Positions 1-10,018 of a DNA stretch of 64,000 bases are shown here, piece after piece. This DNA comes from Granulosicoccaceae sp. 1_MG-2023 (GTDB lineage Bacteria > Pseudomonadota > Gammaproteobacteria > Granulosicoccales > Granulosicoccaceae), in contig JAUOPI010000008.1 in assembly GCA_030546905.1 (NCBI GenBank), positions 1 through 64,000 of the forward strand, in the 5' to 3' direction. The notes under the pieces are model-generated. The model was not told where the DNA came from. It did no database searches and saw only the letters and a list, made by a program, of their open reading frames with translations. How positions within the stretch are numbered: the stretch's first letter is position 1; every line of letters starts with the position of its first letter. A program made the position numbers and the translations under genes.

Positions 1-2480
1 ACATCATCGCCATCGCTGTCGGCGGCACCTTCATCGGCATCATCAATACCGTCGTTATCCGAATCCGTATCCAGGTAATCCGCTACATCATCGCCATCGC
101 TGTCGGCGGCACCTTCATCGGCATCATCAATACCGTCGTTATCCGAATCCGTATCCAGGTAGTCGGCTACATCATCACCATCGCTGTCGCCTGCACCTTC
201 ATCGGCATCGTCAATACCATCGTTATCCGAATCCGTATCCAGGTAGTCGGCTACATCATCACCATCGCTATCGGCGGTACCTTCGTCGGCGTCGCTGATG
301 CCATCGTTATCCGAATCCGTGTCCAGGTAATCCGCTACATCATCACCATCGCTGTCGCCCGCGCCTTCATCGACATCATCAATACCGTCGTTATCCGAAT
401 CCGTATCCAGATAATCGGCTACATCATCACCATCGCTGTCAACCGCGCCTTCATCGGCATCATCAATACCGTCGTTATCCGAATCCGTATCCAGATAATC
501 GGCTACATCATCGCCATCGCTGTCGACCGTGCCTTCATCGGCATCATCAATACCATCGTTATCCGAATCCGTATCCAGGTAGTCGGCTACATCATCACCA
601 TCGCTGTCAACCGCGCCTTCATCGGCATCGTCAATACCGTCGTTATCCGAATCCGTATCCAGGTAATCGGCTACATCATCACCATCGCTGTCGCCCGCGC
701 CTTCATCGACATCATCAATACCGTCGTTATCCGAATCCGTGTCCAGATAATCGGCCATTTCATCGCCGTCACTGTCGCCCGAACCTTCGTCGGCGTCGCT
801 GATGCCATCGTTATCCGAGTCGGTATCGTTGGCGTCATCCAAACCGTCGCCGTCAGAATCCACACCACCTTCGACGCTATCGGGGATACCGTCGTTATCG
901 TCGTCCGTATCAGCATAATCGGGCGTGCCGTCAGCATCGGCATCACCGAGATCATCAGGGCTGTCAGGCGTACCGTCACCATCGGAATCCGTGTCGCGGA
1001 AATCCTCAAGCCCGTCACCGTCGCTGTCACCTGTGCTTTCATCGCTGTCGTCGATACCGTCGTTGTCCGAATCCGTATCCAGATAATCCGCATTGCCGTC
1101 GCCATCGCTGTCAACCGCGCCTTCGTCAGCGTCATCGATGCCATCGTTATCGGAATCCTCGTCACGGAAATCGGCAATGCCATCACCATCCGAGTCGCCC
1201 GCGCCTTCTACCGCATCTGCAATGCCGTCATTATCGGAATCCAGATCCTGAGCATCAGGAATCCCGTCCCCGTCTGTATCGCCGGTCTCCAGGTCGTCAG
1301 CGATACCATCATCATCGGTGTCGCCGTCGGCGGCCGCCGAGTCAGGGATGCCATCGTTATCAGAATCACTGTCCAGATAGTCCGGCACGCCGTCGCCGTC
1401 GCTATCGCCTGCGCCTTCATCGGCGTCGCTGATACCGTCGCCATCCGAGTCAATATCCCTGGCGTCATCCACACCGTCGCCGTCAGAATCCACACCACCT
1501 TCGACGCTATCGGGGATACCGTCATTATCGTCGTCCGTGTCAGCATAATCGGGCGTGCCGTCGGCATCGCTATCACCGAGGTCATCGGCGCTGTCCGGAT
1601 TGCCGTCACCATCGGAATCCGTATCGCGGAAATCCTCAAGCCCGTCACCATCACTGTCGCCAGTGCTTTCGTCGCTGTCGTCGATACCGTCGTTATCTGA
1701 ATCCGTATCCAGATAATCCGCTACGTCGTCGCCATCGCTGTCAACCGTACCTTCATCAGCATCACTGATACCGTCGTTATCAGAATCACTGTCAATGTAA
1801 TCTGCAAGCTCGTCCCCATCGGAATCCAGAGGCGCATCGGCGCTGCCATCGCCGTCGTAATCGGTCTCACCGGAATCGACCGGATTCTCCAGCGCATCAG
1901 CCAGGCCGTTATCGCCTACCGGACCATCGATACGACCGTCGTTGTCGCTGTCCAGGGCGCTGTCTGCGCCGGCTTCTACAAGATCAGTGACACCGTCATT
2001 GTCGCTATCCGTGTCGAGATAGTCAGCGACGCCATCATCGTCGCTATCAAGCGCGGTTTCAGTCGCGTCGCTTATACCATCGTTGTCCGAATCCAGATCA
2101 TAGGCATCGACAATACCGTCGCCATCACTGTCAACAGAGCCTTCAACAGCGTCAGAGATCCCGTCATTGTCATTATCCCCGTCCAGGTAATCAGCAACAC
2201 CGTCACCGTCGCTGTCCGCACCACCTTCCACGCTGTCATCGATACCGTTGCCATTGGCATCGGTATCGCGAAAATCTTCAAGCCCGTCACCGTCGGTATC
2301 AGATGCGCCTTCCTCGCTATCCGGGAAACCGTCACCGTCAGAGTCGGTATCCAGAGAATCGACAAGACCGTCCCCGTCGGTATCGACCTGACCTTCAGTT
2401 ACGTCGTCAATCCCGTCACCATCGTCATCGGAATCGAGCGTATCGCGCAGACCGTCACCGTCGGTGTCGCGCGTCACCAC
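1..2480 (-). repeat. Nested coding repeats: 84-bp TSP3 units inside a 630-bp higher-order duplication
   Basis: From position 1 to about 840 an almost identical 84-bp (28-residue) unit recurs with matching phase at 51, 135, 219, 303, 387, 471, 555, 639 and 723. A more varied block at about 807-1083 reappears at about 1437-1713; the ten bases cgtcagaatc and their long flanks sit at 851 and again at 1481, an offset of 630 bp or 210 codons. Further left-to-right the units become more diverged up to about 2480. All offsets are multiples of three, so copy-number change would keep the frame. Confidence 0.85.
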
Positions 2481-4457
2481 AGCCGTTACCGTCAAGGTCG
2501 AAACACTACCGTCAGCACCGAGCTGATCGGCATAAGCCACGCTGACCATGTCGCCATAGCTGACATCAAGCACGCCGTCATTGTTAACCTGCCCGTCAGG
2601 CGAACCGCTCTGGTAACTGCCGGTAAAAACCCCGCTATCCACCCCGGTTTCAGTCAGCTTGACGGTCTCGACTTCACCGCTTGTTGTATTTTCAACAAGC
2701 ACGTAAACGCTCTCTGCCGTATCACTCAGCAGATTGAGATCACTGTCCGTTACAGATATGGCCGGCGACTCGCCTTCGAGCAGATCCGTGGCGCTGCTCA
2801 GCACACCGTCCGCACCACTGCTCAGTGCGTCGTCACTGCGCACCTCGAACTGCAGTGATACAGCGCTGGTCAGACCATAAACATAGGTATCGATATACGC
2901 CTGATCACCGAGACTGCCGCTGGAGTAGTTGCCCCAGGTATGTCGTCCCTCATCGGTATCGGAGCTCGCGCCCAGCGGCAAATTGGACGTGCCGCCAAGA
3001 TCAGCACCCAGCACCGACACATCATCCCAGTAGACCAGGGTCGGCGAATCACTGCCATCCTCAGCCACCGACCAGATAGTCAGTCCGTCGTTGTTATCAT
3101 CGTCTTCCGCGCCGAGATCGACGTCCACATCCAGGCCATCGCCACCGAGCCCCAGATCAACGCCAAGATCAATACCACCGAGACCAAGGCCCACATCAGC
3201 CCCGACCTCTTCCTCAGTACCGAAAGCGCCCAGCAGATCCAGACCGAGACCCAGATCAATCAACGCATCATCGTGGCCGCCGCTGGTCTCCACATCGTTT
3301 GCGATAAAGTGGTATTCCCCCATACGCACGGCAAGGACCACCCCATAGCGTCCATCGGCTACCGGATTGCCCTCAACATCAAGTCCGTCCCAGATCACTT
3401 CATTGCTGCCGGCGACAGCATCGCCTAACAGCACGCGGTCGCCGACATCGCCGAATACGCCGTCCTGATTCAGATCCAGAAAAATGGCGTAGTTACCGTC
3501 CACATCCGAATCAAAGCGGAAACTGCCGGTATCCTGCACGCCGTCGGTGGTCGCCGGAGAAATCGCTAAATCCTGCCCCTCATCATCGAGGAACTCAGCA
3601 TTGAGCACAGTCGGCGGGTTTTCCGGCTCAGCCTTGGCAATCTGCGGCCGCGCCAGATATTGCGGATAGAGGTATTCAAGCGCGCTGCCGGTGGAGTCGG
3701 CATCGCCTGTGCTGTAGCCCGAATAGGGTGCGCCAACGCCTTTGTTATTGGCTACCAGCTGATAGATATAGCCGGAGAAGTTATTCAGATCGAGCTTCCA
3801 GACATAGTTGGTGTCTGCCCTGCCGCCCGGAACCAGCGCATAGACATCGGCATTGGTCACGCCGGCCTCGCCGAAGGTGCCACCGTTGAGGTTCCAGGAA
3901 TAAGCCCAAAGCCGCCCTTGCGCTTCGGTCGGATCCGGCAAGCTGGCGCTATCGCCTGTCACCGTAATATCGAGACGGCTCAATTCCGTGCCGTCGTTAT
4001 TTTCGACTTCGATACGGAAGGTGTCAGCCTTGGCAGTGATATAGCGATAAGGGTTCGTCAAAGCTGCAGATAAGTCGCTGCTACAGCTGACGTTTTCTTC
4101 TGCAAGAGTTGCAGTATCGACTTGTGTATCGCTGCTGTCGTAAATGCGGAAGGTCAGACTATCGCCTGACGAGGCCCCGCATGCAGAAATATTGATGACT
4201 TCACCGGCGCTCAGGATGTCAACATAGTAGGAGCTGCCTTCTGTGCCACGGCTTGTATCTTCGGCGGCACTGGCTGAATCGAAAAACTGCTGGTTGAGGC
4301 CGAACTGCGCGCTACCTTCCGCCAAAACACTTTGTACCGGGGCCATGGACAAAGCCAGAAGAATAGCCTGTGCCAGGGGACGGCGATGGAACACTGCCTT
4401 ATCCGCATCTGAATACAACATAGATACTTTACTCATCGCTATGGCAACTTGTGCCAT
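1..4457 (-). CDS. Giant secreted thrombospondin type-3 repeat protein (partial, C-terminus beyond the left edge)
   Basis: An open frame of at least 1,485 codons runs off the left edge. I chose the ATG at 4457 because AGGA lies 8 nt upstream; an in-frame ATG at 4466 and others at 4436 and 4421 are alternatives. The N-terminus carries a signal peptide (hydrophobic run at about residues 30-46, likely cleavage after VLA). A beta-rich ectodomain follows to about residue 660, with a stretch resembling the formatting domain of calcium-binding adhesins ([13 protein letters not shown]). From there to the edge it is built of acidic DxDxDG repeats (units like [13 protein letters not shown] followed by [13 protein letters not shown]), the thrombospondin type-3 calcium-binding pattern. 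Family knowledge suggests a secreted or cell-surface protein that becomes rigid on binding calcium. The anchoring domain and substrate are not visible. It appears monocistronic; the neighbour downstream is outside the window. Confidence 0.88.
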   Translation of the reverse strand, partial: MAQVAIAMSKVSMLYSDADKAVFHRRPLAQAILLALSMAPVQSVLAEGSAQFGLNQQFFDSASAAEDTSRGTEGSSYYVDILSAGEVINISACGASSGDSLTFRIYDSSDTQVDTATLAEENVSCSSDLSAALTNPYRYITAKADTFRIEVENNDGTELSRLDITVTGDSASLPDPTEAQGRLWAYSWNLNGGTFGEAGVTNADVYALVPGGRADTNYVWKLDLNNFSGYIYQLVANNKGVGAPYSGYSTGDADSTGSALEYLYPQYLARPQIAKAEPENPPTVLNAEFLDDEGQDLAISPATTDGVQDTGSFRFDSDVDGNYAIFLDLNQDGVFGDVGDRVLLGDAVAGSNEVIWDGLDVEGNPVADGRYGVVLAVRMGEYHFIANDVETSGGHDDALIDLGLGLDLLGAFGTEEEVGADVGLGLGGIDLGVDLGLGGDGLDVDVDLGAEDDDNNDGLTIWSVAEDGSDSPTLVYWDDVSVLGADLGGTSNLPLGASSDTDEGRHTWGNYSSGSLGDQAYIDTYVYGLTSAVSLQFEVRSDDALSSGADGVLSSATDLLEGESPAISVTDSDLNLLSDTAESVYVLVENTTSGEVETVKLTETGVDSGVFTGSYQSGSPDGQVNNDGVLDVSYGDMVSVAYADQLGADGSVSTLTVTAVVTRDTDGDGLRDTLDSDDDGDGIDDVTEGQVDTDGDGLVDSLDTDSDGDGFPDSEEGASDTDGDGLEDFRDTDANGNGIDDSVEGGADSDGDGVADYLDGDNDNDGISDAVEGSVDSDGDGIVDAYDLDSDNDGISDATETALDSDDDGVADYLDTDSDNDGVTDLVEAGADSALDSDNDGRIDGPVGDNGLADALENPVDSGETDYDGDGSADAPLDSDGDELADYIDSDSDNDGISDADEGTVDSDGDDVADYLDTDSDNDGIDDSDESTGDSDGDGLEDFRDTDSDGDGNPDSADDLGDSDADGTPDYADTDDDNDGIPDSVEGGVDSDGDGVDDARDIDSDGDGISDADEGAGDSDGDGVPDYLDSDSDNDGIPDSAAADGDTDDDGIADDLETGDTDGDGIPDAQDLDSDNDGIADAVEGAGDSDGDGIADFRDEDSDNDGIDDADEGAVDSDGDGNADYLDTDSDNDGIDDSDESTGDSDGDGLEDFRDTDSDGDGTPDSPDDLGDADADGTPDYADTDDDNDGIPDSVEGGVDSDGDGLDDANDTDSDNDGISDADEGSGDSDGDEMADYLDTDSDNDGIDDVDEGAGDSDGDDVADYLDTDSDNDGIDDADEGAVDSDGDDVADYLDTDSDNDGIDDADEGTVDSDGDDVADYLDTDSDNDGIDDADEGAVDSDGDDVADYLDTDSDNDGIDDVDEGAGDSDGDDVADYLDTDSDNDGISDADEGTADSDGDDVADYLDTDSDNDGIDDADEGAGDSDGDDVADYLDTDSDNDGIDDADEGAADSDGDDVADYLDTDSDNDGIDDADEGAADSDGDD

Positions 4458-4466
4458 GTAAATCAT

Positions 4467-4858
4467 CCTGATCTTGGCTCCGGACATCCGTACCCGGATC
4501 AGCGAGAAAACTAATTCTTGTGTCTTAGCGGCCTGTAAAGAGAATTATTGCGCCCATGTAACACTAAACAGCTCACAAAAAATAAATGCCAAATACGCAT
4601 AGTTTTCAATGTCTTAAAACATGCGGGATGACTGTGTGACAGGCGTCCTTCCGGCCCGCGAGATGAGCTGATATACAGTACGGTGGCCTTGCATTACGAC
4701 AGGCGGACAAAGGCCGGATACGGTGGGTTTTAATCTGCCGCTCGCTGCCCTGCAGCCACAGCAAGTGACCGCGCTGACAGGGCGTCAGCACGGCTGATGA
4801 ACAGACCACGGATCAGACGCTTGCGTGGTATTACAAGCGGTCTACCGATTGGCGGACC
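4467..4858. other. Gene-free interval, about 390 bp
   Basis: The interval separates the caspase-family gene from the TSP3 protein gene; both are read leftwards. Its left part (about 4500-4620) is AT-rich and holds the candidate promoter. The right part (4620-4858) has a short open frame without a recognisable family, ribosome-binding site or codon pattern, so I call no gene. No convincing terminator was found downstream of the caspase gene. Confidence 0.5.
4581..4609 (-). promoter_or_regulatory. Candidate sigma-70-type promoter for the TSP3 repeat protein
   Basis: Read on the minus strand, TTGAAA (4609-4604) is followed after 17 nt by TTTATT (4586-4581). The -35 box is a good match and the -10 box is weak (4 of 6). 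It lies in a locally AT-rich segment about 125 nt upstream of the chosen start. This is a pattern match only. Confidence 0.3.
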
Positions 4859-7510
4859 TCAGTAAAGAGCCGTCCCCGTTCCCAGCATTGCGCTGCGATC
4901 GGGTAAGAGAAAAAACTCCCCGGCTTCATGCCCGGCATATTTTATCGGCGCGTATTGCGGTTCCTGATCCACATTCAGTGCAGCGGCGGCCGATTTGACC
5001 CGGCGCTGCACTTCGCGAAACAGCTTATAGCCTTCCAGAACACTGTTATTCTCGTTAAGCACGTCGATAAAGGCCTTGGCAAATACCGAGTGTTCCCCGC
5101 CCCCGCTGTCGAGTACAGGCTTGACCCCGCCGGACGTCAGCACCGCCCTGGCACGCGTGCTGTTCATGGCCTTATACCAGTTTTTTCGGGCATCGGCGGT
5201 CAGGCCGGTATCGAGCCGCGCCACGGACGAACGCGTCATAGAGCCCGAGTAACAGGAGTCGGCCACCACCAGAATATGCTTGGCCGCCATAACATTAAGA
5301 ATATCGGTGATGGCCACGTTGGAGATCCAGTTAGCACTACTGTCCGGCTCGGAATCGACCGGCAGCCAGTAGCCGCGCAGATTCACTTCATCAAGCTCTC
5401 CGTGACCGGCATAGTAAATCAGCAGATTGTCTTTTTCGGTCAGGGTTTCACGCAGCTTGTTCAGCGCCGACAACATCGCGTAGCGATCGGCATCCAGCAG
5501 CAAGGTTGTATTAAATCCGTATTTGTTCTCCAGTATATCCGCCACCACACGGGCGTCATTAGCGGCCGTATTCAGACTGGTCATATACGGATAATGGTTG
5601 TTGCCGATCACCAACGCGTAGTAGTTACCGAACTCAACACCGTCCACATTGACCGGGGGTTTGGCCGCACCTGCCGTGCTGATCTGCGGGCGGGCGGTGG
5701 CGTTGTTTTTCGGATTCAGCACAAATTCCAGTGCTGTTCGGTGTCCGTCACGGTCTATGGCCACCAGATTCACCGGCGTTGCCGCCGTGCCGACGCTTTG
5801 CTTGACCCGGAACAGCCCATTGTCTTCCAGTTCGGCACTGCGGTCATTGACGCGGAAAGACAGTAAATCGAGCTGCGAGTCGACACGCCCGATAATCTCG
5901 ATTTCCGCAACCGCACTACGCAAAGTAATCTCCGGGGCACCGCGTGTGGCTAACAGCGGCGGGTCGATAATCTCGATGACCGGCCCGTCGGCGACCGTCG
6001 CCACCACCGCCGCTGCCGGCGCGCTGTCGAGCCGCACCTGCGCCTGTGTCAGCTGACTTTCCAGCGCCGCCAGTTCGGCCTGCTGTTGCTGCACCTGCGC
6101 CTGCTGCGCGGCCAGCTGCTGTTCCAGTTCCGCAACCCTAGCGCTCTCGCGCTGACGCGCAGTCAGTTGCTGGTCGGCGATACGCCCGGTCAAACGCTGC
6201 TGTTCGGCACGCGCATCTGCCAGCTCGTCTTCCACAGCGGCCAGACGCCCGGCTTCGGCCTGACTGGCGGCCAACGCATTCCGCAAGGCTGCCACCTCCT
6301 GATCGCGGGCTTGCAACTCAGCACTCAGCGCCTCCCTGGTCCCGTCATCACGCTGACCGGCCTCGGCCCGGGCCAGCGCGATCTCCTGCTCACCGACCTC
6401 AGCCTCCAGCCTTGCGATTTGCGACTCCCCTTCCCTGACCTGCTGCTGCAAGGCCCTGAGCTGCGCCTGCATCTCAGCCTGTTCACCGCCCTGCTGAGCG
6501 GCCAGCGCCAAAGCGCCACGTTGTTCCGCCAGTTTTTGCCGGACCTGCTCCAACTCGGCCAGTGTCTGCTGACGGCTCTGTTGCAGTTCCCGCGCGGAAA
6601 GCTGTTCGGCGGCCAAGCGACCGGCCAGCCGGGCTTTTTCGCGCTCGGCTTCCTCGAGCCGCGCCAGCAGTTGCGGATCGGACGCAGCCGGCTCCTCGCC
6701 GGCCGCCGACTGCGCCGCAGCCAACGCCGATTTTTGCTCTTCAAGCTCACGGGCCAGCTGCGCCAGGCGCGCCTGGCTGCTCTGCAGCGATGCCTGACGC
6801 GAATCGCGCTCGCTTTTAAGCGCCACGACCTGCGCCTTGAGCTGACTGTTTTCTTCCTGCAGGCGGTCGAATTCACGCGCTTTGGCTTTGCGGTTTCCGG
6901 CCTCGACCGAGGAAACAAACTCCAGATTGCCGTCACTCAGCCCGGAGGCCTGACGGTACCAGTTCATCGCCGTCGTCAGATCCCGCTCCACGCCCAGCCC
7001 GCTTTCATACAGAAAGCCCAGATTGATCTGCGCCCGTGAATATCCCTGCTCTGCCGCACGGCGATACCATTCGGCAGCGATCTGATAATCGGCCTGAATA
7101 CCCAGCCCTTTTTCGTAGATCTCGCCCACATAGGTCTGCGCTGCGGCATCGCCCTCTTTGGCCTGCGGCAGCCAGATTTTCAGCGCAGTTGCGTAGTTGG
7201 AGCGGTCAAAGGCGACATACTCTCCGCCGCGTATTTCGCAATCAGAGGCGGTGGTCTTAATCGGCCGCCGCGGCGTCAGATAGGTCATGCGCGAGCCGAG
7301 CTGGCGTAACTGACCGGGCAGCAGACAATCGACCACCATCAACTGTTCGGCCCGCAAGCCTTCGGCCCCGGCGGGCAATCCGCTGTCCTCGTTTGCCGGC
7401 GCAGTCGCACAGCCGGCCACCCAGGCCGCCAGACAGGCACTCACCAGGCTTGTCTTAAAGAAAGCAAACATTCTGTCGAGTCGTGTGTTTATCCGCATAG
7501 CACCCTTCAT
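4859..7510 (-). CDS. Caspase-fold (peptidase C14) lipoprotein with Sel1 repeats and long coiled coil
   Basis: The 883-residue protein begins with a lipoprotein signal ending WVAGC (lipidated Cys about 34). Two Sel1-type TPR repeats follow (about 119-190, with AEWYRRAAEQG and MNWYRQASG). A very long Gln/Glu/Ala-rich coiled coil spans about 210-500. A small beta domain (about 510-600) precedes a C-terminal caspase-like domain (about 628-872). The catalytic dyad is visible: His703 in YYAGHGE and Cys753 in ADSCYSG. Bacterial members of this family are Arg/Lys- or other-specific cysteine proteases with diverse roles; the substrate here is unknown. The lipobox predicts tethering to a membrane facing the periplasm, with the coiled coil as spacer. 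Start at 7510 is the first ATG; an internal ATG at codon 5 is an alternative. Confidence 0.88.
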   Translation of the reverse strand: MKGAMRINTRLDRMFAFFKTSLVSACLAAWVAGCATAPANEDSGLPAGAEGLRAEQLMVVDCLLPGQLRQLGSRMTYLTPRRPIKTTASDCEIRGGEYVAFDRSNYATALKIWLPQAKEGDAAAQTYVGEIYEKGLGIQADYQIAAEWYRRAAEQGYSRAQINLGFLYESGLGVERDLTTAMNWYRQASGLSDGNLEFVSSVEAGNRKAKAREFDRLQEENSQLKAQVVALKSERDSRQASLQSSQARLAQLARELEEQKSALAAAQSAAGEEPAASDPQLLARLEEAEREKARLAGRLAAEQLSARELQQSRQQTLAELEQVRQKLAEQRGALALAAQQGGEQAEMQAQLRALQQQVREGESQIARLEAEVGEQEIALARAEAGQRDDGTREALSAELQARDQEVAALRNALAASQAEAGRLAAVEDELADARAEQQRLTGRIADQQLTARQRESARVAELEQQLAAQQAQVQQQQAELAALESQLTQAQVRLDSAPAAAVVATVADGPVIEIIDPPLLATRGAPEITLRSAVAEIEIIGRVDSQLDLLSFRVNDRSAELEDNGLFRVKQSVGTAATPVNLVAIDRDGHRTALEFVLNPKNNATARPQISTAGAAKPPVNVDGVEFGNYYALVIGNNHYPYMTSLNTAANDARVVADILENKYGFNTTLLLDADRYAMLSALNKLRETLTEKDNLLIYYAGHGELDEVNLRGYWLPVDSEPDSSANWISNVAITDILNVMAAKHILVVADSCYSGSMTRSSVARLDTGLTADARKNWYKAMNSTRARAVLTSGGVKPVLDSGGGEHSVFAKAFIDVLNENNSVLEGYKLFREVQRRVKSAAAALNVDQEPQYAPIKYAGHEAGEFFLLPDRSAMLGTGTALY

Positions 7511-7785
7511 AACCGTTCACCTCACCCCGACCAAATCACATCAGCTTATCCGCTCTGATCATGGCCTAAGCGCTTCGCTGTACAGTAGTGGATATAAGTA
7601 CTAGAGCGCCGGCCCTGCTCCATTAGCAGTAAACCTTGCCGCGCCGGCGATGGCTGTGAAGGATTCACACCAGAACGGTGACGACGGCACCGAGGTGGAT
7701 TATCCGGCACGCAAACAGCACATCAGATGGGCAAATACAACCCGTCAGGTTATAGTGGGTCACAAAAAAAACAGGAGGAAATACG

Positions 7786-8211
7786 ATGACTTGCGCAATG
7801 AACGCCGGGGAAATTAACGCGTTTCTGGAAAAGGAATTTCCGCAGATTCATATCAACGGAAAGGTGTTTGAGGTCACTGAGGTCAAGCCCGAATCGGTAA
7901 CGATTCATTTCACACCGGGCGAGGCACATCTGCGTCCGGGTGGTACGGTTTCCGGTCCGAGTATGTTCACTCTTGCCGATCTGGCCGCCTATGCCGCGAT
8001 TCTCGCCAGACTCGGCCCCGTGGCGCTGGCCGTCACGACCAATCTGAATATTAATTTCATGCGCAAACCCTCACCCGGCAATATGCGCGGGGTTTGCCGC
8101 ATTCTCAAATTGGGTAAGCGTCTTTGCGTGCTGAATGTGGATATCTACAGCGATGCCAGCTCCGCGCTGGTTGCCCATGCGACCGGCACCTACTCAATTC
8201 CACCGCACTGA
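7786..8211 (+). CDS. Hotdog-fold thioesterase, PaaI/YiiD-like
   Basis: The 141-residue protein has the hotdog-fold pattern of acyl-CoA thioesterases: GGTVSGPSMFTLADLAAYAA forms the central helix region, followed by the strand segments TNLNINFMRKP and ARATGTYSIP-like ending (VAHATGTYSIPPH). The family hydrolyses acyl- or aryl-CoA thioesters in the cytoplasm; the substrate cannot be told from sequence. The start at 7786 is well supported by AGGAGG-like sequence (acaggaggaaatacg) just upstream. The gene stands alone on the plus strand and its stop abuts the convergent globin-like gene with one base between. Confidence 0.85.
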   Translation: MTCAMNAGEINAFLEKEFPQIHINGKVFEVTEVKPESVTIHFTPGEAHLRPGGTVSGPSMFTLADLAAYAAILARLGPVALAVTTNLNINFMRKPSPGNMRGVCRILKLGKRLCVLNVDIYSDASSALVAHATGTYSIPPH

Positions 8212-8212
8212 A

Positions 8213-8629
8213 TCAAGCCGACTCGGTCAGCGAATCCGCCTCTTCCAACGCTGTGGCGAAAGCATCAAACGCGGCTTTCCAGGCTTTGACCAGTTCCGGC
8301 GTGGCTTCATGAAAGAGCACATCCTGCATGGCCTGAACCGAGGCCCGGCGGAACACTTTCAGATGTTCGGGTTTGATGCACACCGCAGCCTGTTCGACCA
8401 CATGGTCGATACAACGCGCCGGCTGCCCTTCTTCAACACCGAAGCATTCCAGCAACAAACGCAGTAAATTCGGATGGCTTTGACGCGATTGACCGAAAAA
8501 TCCACGCAAGTGGGGATAACGGCGGAACAAAATATCGTACATCCGGTAGGTAATATCGTCCGCATTTTCTTCGAGAAAAACCTGATTCTCGCTTAATACG
8601 TCAATCGTAATTTGATCTAATCTGGCCAA
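8213..8629 (-). CDS. Globin-family protein, apparently without the proximal (F8) histidine
   Basis: The 138-residue protein aligns by eye with single-domain bacterial globins: the B helix ITYRMYDILFRRYPHLRGFF matches the family pattern with Tyr31 at B10, and the FG/G region reads CIKPEHLKVFRRASVQAM, like the flavohaemoglobin motif IKPEHYPIVG. Counting back from PEH, the place of the invariant haem-ligating histidine (F8) is Gln80; the nearest upstream His is His76, one helical turn earlier. Canonical members bind haem and handle NO or O2. This one may bind haem differently or not at all, like the non-haem globin domains of some stress sensors. The alignment is manual, so the substitution needs structural confirmation. 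It is convergent with the thioesterase gene. Confidence 0.7.
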   Translation of the reverse strand: MARLDQITIDVLSENQVFLEENADDITYRMYDILFRRYPHLRGFFGQSRQSHPNLLRLLLECFGVEEGQPARCIDHVVEQAAVCIKPEHLKVFRRASVQAMQDVLFHEATPELVKAWKAAFDAFATALEEADSLTESA

Positions 8630-8839
8630 ACGGCAACTCCTTTTACAGCCGGCCGGCGCGTCCTGCGCCTCTCAGGCTTCATCGTACAAGCAGATGGCGT
8701 GCCCGATTTGAAGTCCCTGATACTCATTTGCCGGCCACAGATTTAATATAGCACGCAAAAGCCGCTTATAACCGTCGCAGGTCAAATGCAATGCCCCATT
8801 TTTTGTAGGGATATGTTTACATGCGTTCGGCCGGGAATA

Positions 8840-9997
8840 TCAGTCAGTTTCTTGGCGTATTTCCTCCAGTGCCTGCCGCGCCTGATTATTGGCGGGATCA
8901 ATGGAAAGCACCATTTCATAGGTCTCCAGCGCATTGGATCCGGGCGGTTCCGTTAAACGGCCCATGCCACGATGCGCATCGGCCACCATCAGCAGCCGCG
9001 TCACCCGGGCGCGCTCTTCCTCAGTCAGGTTTTTATGCACCACCGGCGCCGGTGCGGCCGTGGGCGCGGCAGCCGGTTGCCACCACCAGGCTGCCGCAGC
9101 GCCGACGGCCAGCATTACAAGCCCGGCAAGCATCACAAAAAGCCCGCTTTTGTTGCGCCGCGGCGGATTGGCAATGAGCTCCTGCGTGCGTGTCTGCGTC
9201 TCGCGCAGCTGATCCACCGCCGCAATCAGCGCCGCCGCGTCCGGAAAGCGTGCCGCCGGGTCCTTGGCCAGCATGCCGTCGAGCAAGGGCTGATAATCGC
9301 CCTGTTCAACAGGCAAAACCGGCAGCGGATCATTAATGTGTTTTAAGGCCGTGCTGAAGGGGTCCTGGCCCAGATAGGGCTTTTCGCCGGTCAGCATCTC
9401 GTAGAACATCACGCCCAGACTGTAAATATCCGAGCGGTGATCGAGACTCTGGCCCATGGCCTGTTCCGGACTCATGTATTCCGGCGTGCCAACGGCAAAG
9501 CCGACGGCGGTGAGCTGGGTTTCGTTGGAGACCGACTTGGCAATACCGAAATCGCTGAGCGCCGCGCTGCCGTCGGACTTGAAGAGGATATTGGCCGGCT
9601 TCACATCGCGATGTACAAAGCCTTCGGCATGGGCCATGCCCAGGGCCCCGGCAATCTGCCGGATCACCGCCAGGGTATCGCCCCGGTAAGGCCCGTCTTT
9701 CAGCAGGTCTTTGAGATTCGGCCCCGGCAGATACTCCATCGCCATGTAATAAAAGCCGGCCGCCTGACCGATATCGAAAATAGTCACGATATCCGGATGA
9801 TGGCTGACCCTGGCGGCAATCCGCCCTTCCTTCAGGAAGCGTTCGCAAAACGCCGGATCGTCGGCCATGCGCGGGTCCATCACCTTGATCGCCACTTCAC
9901 GGTCGAGGGAATTCTGCACCGCCAGAAAAACACTGGCCATACCGCCCTGCCCCAATTTGGACTTCAGGGTGTAACCGGGTATCTGCATGGTTTGCAC
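8840..9997 (-). CDS. Membrane Ser/Thr protein kinase (PknB/Hanks type)
   Basis: A full Hanks-type kinase domain covers about residues 8-270 of 385: glycine loop LGQGGMASVF (15-24), VAIK with Lys38, catalytic HRDVKPAN (Asp131), DFG at 149-151, and GTPEYMSPEQ in the P+1 region. A transmembrane helix (about 285-306) leads to a short C-terminal part with a TPR-like helical pair. It phosphorylates proteins on Ser/Thr at the cytoplasmic face. It lies 21 bp downstream of the autotransporter gene on the same strand, so the two are probably cotranscribed. The GTG at 9997 and the ATG at 9988 are both possible starts, neither with a strong ribosome-binding site. The divergent VWA-like protein next door is a plausible substrate. 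Confidence 0.92.
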   Translation of the reverse strand: MQTMQIPGYTLKSKLGQGGMASVFLAVQNSLDREVAIKVMDPRMADDPAFCERFLKEGRIAARVSHHPDIVTIFDIGQAAGFYYMAMEYLPGPNLKDLLKDGPYRGDTLAVIRQIAGALGMAHAEGFVHRDVKPANILFKSDGSAALSDFGIAKSVSNETQLTAVGFAVGTPEYMSPEQAMGQSLDHRSDIYSLGVMFYEMLTGEKPYLGQDPFSTALKHINDPLPVLPVEQGDYQPLLDGMLAKDPAARFPDAAALIAAVDQLRETQTRTQELIANPPRRNKSGLFVMLAGLVMLAVGAAAAWWWQPAAAPTAAPAPVVHKNLTEEERARVTRLLMVADAHRGMGRLTEPPGSNALETYEMVLSIDPANNQARQALEEIRQETD

Positions 9998-10018
9998 GCG
10001 CCGCCGGGCCGTTGCCGT

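Noticed and set aside
1-2480. Regular repeats that could look like a CRISPR array
   Set aside because: The repeats are 84 bp, continuous, lack spacers and keep one long open frame encoding DxDxDG units.
4606-4809. 67-codon minus-strand open frame in the intergenic region
   Set aside because: No ribosome-binding site, no hydrophobic or domain pattern, and composition like non-coding flanks.
4859-7510. Caspase gene as part of an anti-phage defence system
   Set aside because: It carries a lipoprotein signal and Sel1 repeats and has no sensor, nuclease, reverse transcriptase or other defence partner nearby.
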